Notes under the pieces: model-generated
The model's input: only the letters and a program-made list of their open reading frames with translations
What the model was told of the DNA's origin: nothing
Database searches by the model: none
In this document: positions 46,703-52,383 of the stretch, piece after piece
Numbering within the stretch: the stretch's first letter is position 1
How the letters are laid out: each line of letters opens with the position of its first letter
DNA from: Deltaproteobacteria bacterium
GTDB taxonomy: Bacteria > Myxococcota_A > UBA9042 > PHBI01
Assembly: GCA_011526585.1 (NCBI GenBank)
Contig: WYBB01000071.1
Span: 1 to 52,383 of the forward strand
Reading direction: 5' to 3'
Length of the DNA: 52,383 nt
Translations under genes and position numbers: made by a program

Positions 46703-47236
46703 ATGATGAAGCCTTCGGACCTGCAACTCAACGCCCATGAGATCCCCGCCGCGGGGCTCTCGCTCGTCGGGGAGCTCCCGGCCGAGTGGGTGGCCGAGTC
46801 GCTCCTGCCGGCCTATCACGCGAGCTCGCCGCTCACGCTGCGCATCGAGGTGAGCCCCGTCGGCGACAACGTGCTCGCCCGGGGCAAGCTGGATGTGCGC
46901 CTCGACTTCGAGTGCAGCCGCACGCTCGTGCCGGCGTCGCTCGACCTGCACACCGAGTTCGCCGAGCTCTTCACCCCCGGCGACAAGCACCTCTTGAACC
47001 TCGCCGACGAGGAGATCTCGAGCGACGACCTCGTCGAAGAGCCCTGGCTCATCGAGGGCGGGCGCATCGACCTCGAGGCGCTCGTGCGCGAGAGCCTCGT
47101 GCTGGCGCAGGACCCCTACCCCGTCGCGCCCGGGCAGGAGCAAGGCTCCGAGCACGCGAACCGGCCGCTCTGGTCGAGCACCGCCGAGGGCGGTGACACG
47201 CGCTGGGAGCGATTGAAGAACCTCAAGCTCGACTGA
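46703..47236 (+). CDS. yceD: DUF177 (YceD) family protein
   Basis: 177 residues, probable cytoplasmic protein linked to 23S rRNA/large-subunit maturation. Identification rests on its place directly before rpmF, the standard arrangement for this family, and on conserved stretches such as DVRLDFECSRTLVPASLDL and FAELFTPG. The usual CxxC pair is reduced to a single cysteine here (CSRT). The C-terminus has a typical W/L-rich end (NRPLWSS...RWERLKNLKLD). The ATG at 46703 (MMKPSDLQL); a second ATG follows at once. An excellent promoter lies about 90-115 nt upstream. Confidence 0.85.
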   Translation: MMKPSDLQLNAHEIPAAGLSLVGELPAEWVAESLLPAYHASSPLTLRIEVSPVGDNVLARGKLDVRLDFECSRTLVPASLDLHTEFAELFTPGDKHLLNLADEEISSDDLVEEPWLIEGGRIDLEALVRESLVLAQDPYPVAPGQEQGSEHANRPLWSSTAEGGDTRWERLKNLKLD

Positions 47237-47260
47237 GTGCGAGCGAACTGGAGCACCGAG

Positions 47261-47470
47261 ATGGTCACCCCGACGAACAAGCACAGCAAGGCCAGGACGC
47301 GCGCGCGCCGCGCCAACCACGACAAGGTCATCCTGGCGCACCCGCTCTTGTGCGAGCAGTGCGGCGCCGACAAGCGGCCGCATCGCGTCTGCCCGAGCTG
47401 CGGACACTACAAGGGCCGCGAGGTCATCCAGATCAAGGAGCCCGTGGCGGCGGGCGGCCCTGGCGAGTGA
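47261..47470 (+). CDS. rpmF: 50S ribosomal protein L32
   Basis: 69 residues. The basic N-terminus MVTPTNKHSKARTRARRANH is followed by a zinc-binding pair of CxxC motifs (C31/C34 and C44/C47), so this is the zinc-containing form. The tail (VAAGGPGE) is slightly longer than average. The ATG at 47261 has GGAG about 7 nt upstream and lies 24 nt after yceD. In many delta-type bacteria plsX and fab genes come next; here rpiB follows after 7 nt. Confidence 0.95.
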   Translation: MVTPTNKHSKARTRARRANHDKVILAHPLLCEQCGADKRPHRVCPSCGHYKGREVIQIKEPVAAGGPGE

Positions 47471-47477
47471 GCGAGCG

Positions 47478-47924
47478 ATGCGCTTCCTCGTCGGCTCGGA
47501 CCACGCCGGCGTCGGCCTGAGGCGGGCGCTGGCGGCGCACCTCGCGGCGCGCGGCCACGACGTCGAGGAGATCGGGCCGGCGCGCGAGGACGAGCGCGCC
47601 GACTACCCCGACGCCGCCGGCGAGGTGGCGCGCGCGGTGGCGCGTGACGAGGGCGCGCGCGGCGTGCTCGTGTGCGGCACCGGGATCGGCATGAGCATCG
47701 CGGCGAACAAGGTGCGCGGGGTGCGCGCGGCGCTGGCGCACGATCCGGTGACGGCGCGGCTGGCGGCCGAGCACAACGCGGCCAACGTGCTCTGCCTGGG
47801 GGCGCGGATCCTGGCGGCGCCGTACGCCGTGACCTGCCTCGACGCGTGGCTCGACGCCGCGTTCGAGGCGCGGCATCAGCGGCGCATCGACAAGATCGCG
47901 GCGCTCGAAGGCAGCGGGGCCTGA
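47478..47924 (+). CDS. rpiB: Ribose-5-phosphate isomerase B
   Basis: 148 residues, RpiB/LacA fold. It interconverts ribose-5-phosphate and ribulose-5-phosphate in the pentose phosphate pathway, giving the substrate for nucleotides and for riboflavin synthesis next door. N-terminal GSDHAG is the phosphate-sugar loop. The catalytic cysteine is C66 in LVCGTGIGMSIAANK. EHNAANVLCLGAR completes the active site. ATG at 47478, tightly spaced between rpmF and nrdR, so it is in the same operon. Confidence 0.94.
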   Translation: MRFLVGSDHAGVGLRRALAAHLAARGHDVEEIGPAREDERADYPDAAGEVARAVARDEGARGVLVCGTGIGMSIAANKVRGVRAALAHDPVTARLAAEHNAANVLCLGARILAAPYAVTCLDAWLDAAFEARHQRRIDKIAALEGSGA

Positions 47925-47928
47925 GGCC

Positions 47929-48429
47929 GTGCGCTGTCCGTTCTGCCAGCAGTCGGAAAACCGCGTGGTCGACTCGCGCCTGGCGCGCGAGGGGCGCGCG
48001 ATCAGGCGGCGGCGGCAATGCGAGGCGTGCTCGGGCCGGTTCACGACGTACGAGGTCGTCGAGGAGACGATGATCGACGTCGAGAAGCGCGACGGACAGA
48101 GCGAGCCGTTCGATCCGGAGAAGCTCCTGCGCTCGATCCGGCTGGCGTGCAAGAAGCGGCCGATCGGGACGGCGGCGCTCTCGGACTTCGTCGATCGGCT
48201 GGAGTCGAAGCTCGCGACGCGGCCCAAGCGGGTGGTGAGCTCGAAGGAGCTCGGCGACGCGGTGATGGTCTTCCTGCGCGACCTCGATCCGGTGGCCTAC
48301 GTGCGCTACGCGAGCGTCTATCGCAGCTTCGCCTCGGTCGACGCCTTCATGCGCGAGCTGGCGACGTTCTCGGCGCGGCCGAGCGGCGAGCCGAGCGAGG
48401 GGAGCGAGGGCGGCGACGGTGAGCGCTGA
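47929..48429 (+). CDS. nrdR: Transcriptional repressor NrdR
   Basis: 166 residues. It represses ribonucleotide reductase genes when dATP is high. The N-terminal zinc ribbon has C3/C6 and C31/C34 (RCPFCQQ...CEACSGRFTTYE), and an ATP-cone follows (about 49-139, RDGQSEPFDPEKLLRSIRLAC). The C-terminal extension is Ser/Glu/Gly-rich. The start is GTG at 47929. Its last bases overlap the ribD start. No NrdR box pair was seen within the window. Confidence 0.95.
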   Translation: MRCPFCQQSENRVVDSRLAREGRAIRRRRQCEACSGRFTTYEVVEETMIDVEKRDGQSEPFDPEKLLRSIRLACKKRPIGTAALSDFVDRLESKLATRPKRVVSSKELGDAVMVFLRDLDPVAYVRYASVYRSFASVDAFMRELATFSARPSGEPSEGSEGGDGER

Positions 48430-49558
48430 GCGGCCGGGCGCGAGCGCGGCAGGCCCGGCGGACGGGGCGTGGCAGGCGCCGATGCGGCGCGCACTGGATC
48501 TGGCGGCGCGCGGGCGTGGGGGCACGAGCCCGAACCCGATGGTCGGCGCGTTGATCATGCGCGACGGCGAGGTGATCGCCGAGGGCTGGCACCGGCGCGC
48601 GGGCGGGCCGCACGCGGAGATCGACGCGCTGTCGCGCTGCGAGGATGCGCGCGGGGCGACGATGGTCGTCTCGCTCGAGCCGTGTTGTCACTTCGGACGC
48701 ACCGGGCCGTGCACGCAGGCGCTGATCGGCGCGGGGATCGCGCGCGTGGTCGTCGGCGCGCCCGATCCGAACCCGCGGGTCGCGGGTCGGGGGGTGGCCG
48801 AGCTCGTCCGGGCCGGCATCGAGGTCGTGACCGGGGTGCTGGCGGACGAGGCGCGCGCGCTCAACCGGGTCTTCGAGACGTGGATCACCGAGGGGCGTCC
48901 GTACGTGACCCTGAAGCTGGCGATGAGCCTCGACGGGCGGATCGCGGCGCGGGTCGGAGAGCGCAGCGCGGTCACCGGCGAGGCGAGCTGGCGGCGCGTG
49001 ATGGCGATGCGCGCGGCGAGCGACGCGGTGATGATCGGACGCGGCACGGCCGAGGTCGACCGGCCGCGGCTCACGGTGCGCGGCGACGGGGCGCGGGGCG
49101 AGATCGGAGAGGACTTCCTGCCGCCATGGCGGGTGCTGGTCGACTCGCGCCTGGCGACGTCGCCGGACGTGCCGCTCTTCGAGGAGGGCGCACCGGGTGT
49201 GATCGCGGCGACGGCGCTGGGCGAGGACGACGCGCGCGTCGCGGCGCTGCGGGCGCGCGGGGTGCGCGTGATCTCGGCGCCGGATCGGCATGGACGGGTC
49301 GACGTGACGGCGCTCGTCGCGGCGCTCGGCGGGCTCGGACTCACGTCGATCCTGTGCGAGGGCGGCGGCGAGCTCGCGGCGAGCCTCTTCGCGGCGGACG
49401 CGATCGACGAGCTCGCGCTCTTCGTCGCGCCGAAGATCTACGGCGCGGACGGGGTGGCGGCGGTCGGGCGGCTCGAGGAGGCTCGCGCGGGGTTTTCGCT
49501 GGCGTCGGTCGAGCGCGTGGGCGACGATCTGCTCATGACCTGGCGGAGGACGCGCTGA
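48419..49558 (+). CDS. ribD: Bifunctional riboflavin biosynthesis protein RibD
   Basis: 379 residues. The N-terminal deaminase domain (about 20-165) has the zinc motif HAE (65-67) and C89/C98 in PCCHFGRTGPC. The C-terminal reductase domain (about 170-375) has VTLKLAMSLDGRIA and a CEGGGELAASL segment. Together they carry out the second and third steps from the GTP-derived pyrimidine. The start is GTG at 48419, overlapping nrdR by eleven bases. Its stop overlaps the ribE start (TGATG). No FMN riboswitch precedes the cluster. Confidence 0.94.
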   Translation: MSAERPGASAAGPADGAWQAPMRRALDLAARGRGGTSPNPMVGALIMRDGEVIAEGWHRRAGGPHAEIDALSRCEDARGATMVVSLEPCCHFGRTGPCTQALIGAGIARVVVGAPDPNPRVAGRGVAELVRAGIEVVTGVLADEARALNRVFETWITEGRPYVTLKLAMSLDGRIAARVGERSAVTGEASWRRVMAMRAASDAVMIGRGTAEVDRPRLTVRGDGARGEIGEDFLPPWRVLVDSRLATSPDVPLFEEGAPGVIAATALGEDDARVAALRARGVRVISAPDRHGRVDVTALVAALGGLGLTSILCEGGGELAASLFAADAIDELALFVAPKIYGADGVAAVGRLEEARAGFSLASVERVGDDLLMTWRRTR

Positions 49559-50208
49559 TGTTCACCGGGATCATCGAGGACGTCGGCCGGATCGAGCGGG
49601 TCGAGCTCGGCGGCGGCAGCGCGCGCCTCGTGGTGGCGACGCGCCTGGCGAGCGGCGAGCTCGTCGAGATCGCGCTCGGCGCGTCGGTCGCGGTGATGGG
49701 CGCGTGCCTCACGGTGACGCGCCACGAGCGTGGGCGGCTCGCCTTCGACGTCTCGCGCGAGACGCTGGCGCGCACGACGCTCGGCGGGCTCAAGGTCGGG
49801 GCGCGGGTGCACCTCGAGCGCGCGCTGCGCCTGGGTGATCGACTCGACGGCCACCTCGTGCAGGGCCACGTCGACGCGGTCGGGCGGCTCGTCGACAGGG
49901 TGCGCGTGGGCGACGGCTGGGAGCTCGGCTACGAGCTGCCGGCGGCGCTCATGCCCCAGGTCGTCGAGAAGGGATCGATCACGCTCGACGGGGTCTCGCT
50001 GACGGTGGCGCGGCTCGTCGAGCGGCGCGTGACGATCGCGGTGGTGCCGCACACGGCGGCGCACACGGTGCTGAGCGAGACCGAGGTCGGCGCCGGCGTC
50101 AACGTCGAGACCGACGTGCTCGGCAAGTACGTGCAGCGCGTGCTGAGCCTGCGCGGTGAGTCCGCGGGGGGGATCGACCTCGCGTTCCTCAAGGAGCACG
50201 GGTTCTGA
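49558..50208 (+). CDS. ribE: Riboflavin synthase, alpha chain
   Basis: 216 residues with the two lumazine-binding repeats of the family, starting MFTGIIEDVG and HLVQGHVDAVG (about 1-97 and 98-195). It dismutates two 6,7-dimethyl-8-ribityllumazine molecules to riboflavin. The C-terminal tail (LSLRGESAGGIDLAFLKEHGF) is typical. ATG at 49558 in TGATG with the ribD stop. After it come a strong hairpin and a new promoter, so ribH can be expressed separately. ribBA, common at this spot, is missing. Confidence 0.94.
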   Translation: MFTGIIEDVGRIERVELGGGSARLVVATRLASGELVEIALGASVAVMGACLTVTRHERGRLAFDVSRETLARTTLGGLKVGARVHLERALRLGDRLDGHLVQGHVDAVGRLVDRVRVGDGWELGYELPAALMPQVVEKGSITLDGVSLTVARLVERRVTIAVVPHTAAHTVLSETEVGAGVNVETDVLGKYVQRVLSLRGESAGGIDLAFLKEHGF

Positions 50209-50229
50209 GAGGCTGGCGCGGGATCGGCC

Positions 50230-50259
50230 GCGCCGGGTGTCTGCTGCGTCACCCGGCGC
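50230..50259 (+). terminator. Strong hairpin between ribE and ribH
   Basis: GCGCCGGGTG-10 nt-CACCCGGCGC, perfect 10-bp stem, 21 nt after the ribE stop. No T-run follows, but stem strength and position suit a terminator or processing site. Confidence 0.6.
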
Positions 50260-50265
50260 CGGCTG

Positions 50266-50294
50266 TTGACCGGGACGGTGCTTGGGGCTATCTG
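50266..50294 (+). promoter_or_regulatory. Probable promoter of ribH-nusB
   Basis: -35 TTGACC (50266-50271), 17-nt spacer, -10 TATCTG (50289-50294), right after the hairpin. Confidence 0.6.
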
Positions 50295-50341
50295 GCGCAG
50301 GCTGTTTGAATCACTGGAAGAACGAGGACGAGGACGAGCAC

Positions 50342-50818
50342 ATGCCGCGCATCATCGAAGGCCACCTCACCGCCGCGGGGCTCAAGTCCGCGCTCATCGT
50401 CGCACGCTTCAACAGCTTCATCACGGAGCGCCTGCTGGACGGCGCGCTCGACGCGCTGGTGCGCCACGGCGCCACGGCCGATGATCAGACGATCGTACGC
50501 GTGCCGGGCGCGTGGGAGATCCCGCTGGTGTGCCGGCAGGCGGCGGCATCCGGCAAGTACGACGCGGTGATCGCGCTCGGCGCGGTGATCCGCGGCGCCA
50601 CGCCGCACTTCGACATGGTCGCCTCCGAGGTGTCCAAGGGCGTCGCGCAGGTGGCGCTGACGACCGGCGTGCCGGTGGCGTTCGGGGTGCTGACCACCGA
50701 CACGATCGAGCAGGCGATCGAGCGCGCCGGCACCAAGGCGGGCAACAAGGGCGCCGAGGCGGCGCTGGCGGCCGTCGAGATGGTGCAGGTCCTGAGACAG
50801 ATCGCGGGCACGCCGTGA
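50342..50818 (+). CDS. ribH: 6,7-dimethyl-8-ribityllumazine synthase
   Basis: 158 residues. It condenses the pyrimidine with 3,4-dihydroxy-2-butanone-4-phosphate. Signature features are [25 protein letters not shown] and [17 protein letters not shown], with the catalytic His. [23 protein letters not shown] completes the fold. The start ATG at 50342 follows a GAGG/GACGAG purine run; the longer frame upstream adds 20 residues without family support. Its stop overlaps the nusB start (GTGA). Confidence 0.95.
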   Translation: MPRIIEGHLTAAGLKSALIVARFNSFITERLLDGALDALVRHGATADDQTIVRVPGAWEIPLVCRQAAASGKYDAVIALGAVIRGATPHFDMVASEVSKGVAQVALTTGVPVAFGVLTTDTIEQAIERAGTKAGNKGAEAALAAVEMVQVLRQIAGTP

Positions 50819-51528
50819 GCGGGGCGGCGGACAGGGACAAGGGTGAGCGCGGCGCGCGCGGCGGCTCGGTGAAGAACCGGCGACGCCGTGGGCGTGAGCT
50901 GGCGCTGCAGGCGCTCTTCGCGCTCGACCACCAGGGAAGCCGCGAGGTCGTGCCGGCGGGCGCGACGGTGACGCAAGCGCTCTACCGGATCCGTGAGCGC
51001 GCGCTGGCGGCCGAGCTCGAATGCGCGCTGGCCGACGGCTGCGAGCGGGACGAGGCGCGCGCACTGGTCGACGCGCTCAAGCGCATCGACAAGAAGAACG
51101 CGCTGGCGCTCGAGACCGAGGCGTGGCTCGAGGGCAAGGGTCCGATCCCGCTGCCGCCGAGCGCCGACGAGCGGGCCGAGCTCGAGGCCGTGCGCGGCGG
51201 GCCGGACGAGCTCGAGTTCTGCGACACGATCGCGAAGGGCGTGTGCGAGCACCGCGACGCGATCGACCGCCTGCTGGCGGAGTCGTCGACCAACTGGCGC
51301 GTGGCGCGCATGGCGGTCGTCGATCGCAACATCCTGCGCATGGGCGTCTTCGAGATGCAGCACCTCGCAGACATCCCGCCGCGCGTCACGCTGAACGAGG
51401 CGATCGAGATCGCCAAGCGCTACGGGACCAGCGACTCGGGCGCGTTCATCAACGGGATCCTCGACAAGATCGCGAGCCAGCTCGGCCAGCTCGGTAGGCG
51501 CGCCGGCGATGGCGGCGGTGACGGCTAG
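50815..51528 (+). CDS. nusB: Transcription antitermination factor NusB, enlarged
   Basis: About 237 residues against roughly 140 in enterobacteria. The N-terminal helix [17 protein letters not shown] and the C-terminal half ([10 protein letters not shown] onward, [41 protein letters not shown]) are typical. Between them lies an extra charged helical insert of about 60 residues (within about 42-135). NusB binds boxA RNA with S10 during rRNA transcription. Start GTG at 50815, overlapping the ribH stop; GTG at 50869 would remove the first 18 residues and is also plausible. The 3' end overlaps the next gene by 20 bases. Confidence 0.9.
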   Translation: MSGAADRDKGERGARGGSVKNRRRRGRELALQALFALDHQGSREVVPAGATVTQALYRIRERALAAELECALADGCERDEARALVDALKRIDKKNALALETEAWLEGKGPIPLPPSADERAELEAVRGGPDELEFCDTIAKGVCEHRDAIDRLLAESSTNWRVARMAVVDRNILRMGVFEMQHLADIPPRVTLNEAIEIAKRYGTSDSGAFINGILDKIASQLGQLGRRAGDGGGDG

Positions 51529-52048
51529 CCCCTACGTCGAGCGCGCGGAGCTGCGCTGGATCGCGCCCGAGCTGCGCGTGCTCGACGACTCGCCCGGCGA
51601 TCTGCTGGTGCTCTGCGCGTTCGCCGACGAGCGACCGCTGGGCGGGCTCACCGGGCTCGTCGACTGGCGGCTGGCGGGCGCGCTCTCGTCCTGGCGGATC
51701 GGCGGCTTCTCGACCGGCGAGCTCGGCGAGCGCGTGCTCTACCCGACGGCGCGGCGGCTCTCCCACCCTCGCCTGCTCTTCGTCGGCCTCGGCCATCGCG
51801 CCGAGCACCGGAGCGACCGCGCGCTGGCGATCGCCGAGGAGGTGCTCGAGGCGGCGCGCGGCCTCGGCGTCAGGACGCTCACGACCGGCCTCTTCCACCT
51901 GGAGGTGCTGGCGACCCCGCTCGAGCGGGTCGGGCCGCGGCTCGTGCACCTCCTGCGCAGCGGCTCGGGGCTCGAGCGCGTGACGATCGCCGCGGACGAG
52001 GAGTCGCAGCGCCTGGTCAAGGACGGGATCCAGTTCTTCGGGCGTTGA
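51509..52048 (+). CDS. Stand-alone M17 leucyl aminopeptidase N-terminal-like domain
   Basis: 179 residues. It resembles only the N-terminal macro-like domain of leucyl aminopeptidases: LLVLCAFADERPLGGLTGLVDWRLAGALS and LLFVGLGHRAEHRSDRAL are familiar positions. The catalytic metal-binding domain is wholly absent, so it cannot be a peptidase. It may bind nucleotides or regulate a partner. ATG at 51509, overlapping nusB by 20 bases; the GspD-like gene follows after 10 nt. Similar lone domains exist in related bacteria; function is unknown. Confidence 0.72.
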   Translation: MAAVTASPYVERAELRWIAPELRVLDDSPGDLLVLCAFADERPLGGLTGLVDWRLAGALSSWRIGGFSTGELGERVLYPTARRLSHPRLLFVGLGHRAEHRSDRALAIAEEVLEAARGLGVRTLTTGLFHLEVLATPLERVGPRLVHLLRSGSGLERVTIAADEESQRLVKDGIQFFGR

Positions 52049-52058
52049 GAAGGTCGTC

Positions 52059-52383
52059 ATGACGCTGCTCGCTTTCATCGTGGGGCTGTCGATCGGCGCG
52101 GGACCGCCCGAGACGCCGGCCGAGACGCCCTCCGAGGGTGAGCGCGCGTGCGTGCCGCTCGGGTCCGACGAGACGATCGAGGTCGACTTCGCGGACGCGC
52201 CGCTGTCCGACGTGGCGCGCCTCGTGAGCTGCGCGCTGGAAAAGAACCTCCTCTTCCAGCCGGGCACGCTCGGCGATCGGCGCGTCACGGTGATCGGGGC
52301 GAAGCCGATCGGGCGGCGCGGGCTGGCCGAGCTGTGGCATGCGCTGCTCGCCGATCAGGGGCTGGTGGAGGAGCGCCGCGGGG
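52059..52383 (+). CDS. Secretin N-terminus, GspD-like (partial)
   Basis: The first 108 codons of a gene cut by the window edge. A signal peptide (MTLLAFIVGLSIGAG) is followed by a Pro/Glu spacer and an N0-type secretin domain, with IEVDFADAPLSDVARLVSC, then KNLLFQPGTLGDRRVTVIG and LAELWHALL. This pattern matches the N0 domain of type II secretion outer-membrane channels. A GAAGG lies about 8 nt upstream of the ATG. The rest of the secretin and further gsp genes should lie beyond the window; other secretin systems are possible. Confidence 0.75.
   Translation, partial: MTLLAFIVGLSIGAGPPETPAETPSEGERACVPLGSDETIEVDFADAPLSDVARLVSCALEKNLLFQPGTLGDRRVTVIGAKPIGRRGLAELWHALLADQGLVEERRG

Noticed and set aside
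47929..50341. FMN riboswitch before or within the rib genes
   Set aside because: No conserved RFN-element sequence blocks were found near ribD, ribE or ribH.

Overview
The window is very GC-rich, densely coded bacterial chromosome. It most resembles a Myxococcota (delta-type) genome. The reasons are a Hanks-type Ser/Thr kinase with a PEGA-like tail, several large secreted lipoproteins (lamin-tail, HYDIN-like/VWA, VIT/VWA), hybrid and NtrC-type two-component proteins, and the rpiB-nrdR-ribD-ribE-ribH-nusB gene order. This placement is inferred from gene content. I saw no tRNA, rRNA, CRISPR array, insertion sequence or prophage.

Layout. 1-5.3 kb: 5'-coding part of a TatD nuclease, a zinc-ribbon rhomboid protease, a hybrid histidine kinase and a divergent sigma-54 response regulator. 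5.4-9.8 kb: a small zinc-ribbon protein, a three-domain lamin-tail lipoprotein and a TPR protein behind clpP. 10.4-12.8 kb: clpP and rpsA diverge from a region with two good promoters, each -35 box lying in a related palindrome; rpsA is followed by about 460 nt of repeats. 12.8-18.6 kb: a Ser/Thr kinase plus TPR pair and a 1030-residue HYDIN-like/VWA lipoprotein. 18.7-26.3 kb: housekeeping run tilS, ftsH, folP, glmM, nnr. 26.5-31.2 kb: cell-surface genes, a well-supported 62-residue orphan protein and a VIT/VWA protein. 31.2-39.1 kb: biotin-dependent acyl-CoA carboxylase, a secreted unknown, a Lon-like protease and dapD. 39.2-44.9 kb: kinase, regulator and lipoprotein operon, fatty acid desaturase, cyclophilin lipoprotein and two unknown proteins. 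44.9-46.6 kb: a DUF692 (MNIO-type) enzyme translationally coupled to a probable partner protein, with no visible precursor peptide. 46.7-52.4 kb: yceD, rpmF, rpiB, nrdR, ribD, ribE, ribH, nusB, a stand-alone M17 N-terminal-like domain and the start of a secretin (GspD-like).

How the genes work together. The housekeeping clusters cover tRNA modification, membrane proteolysis, folate, cell-wall precursor, NAD(P)H repair, riboflavin, ribosomal proteins and dNTP control. Around them lie signalling genes and exported proteins of unknown role. Many genes are translationally coupled (TTGA, GTGA or TGATG overlaps), and TTG starts are common, including at rpsA, ftsH and folP. The most promising places for undescribed biology are the MNIO pair without a precursor, the 62-residue orphan gene, and the paired palindromes between clpP and rpsA.
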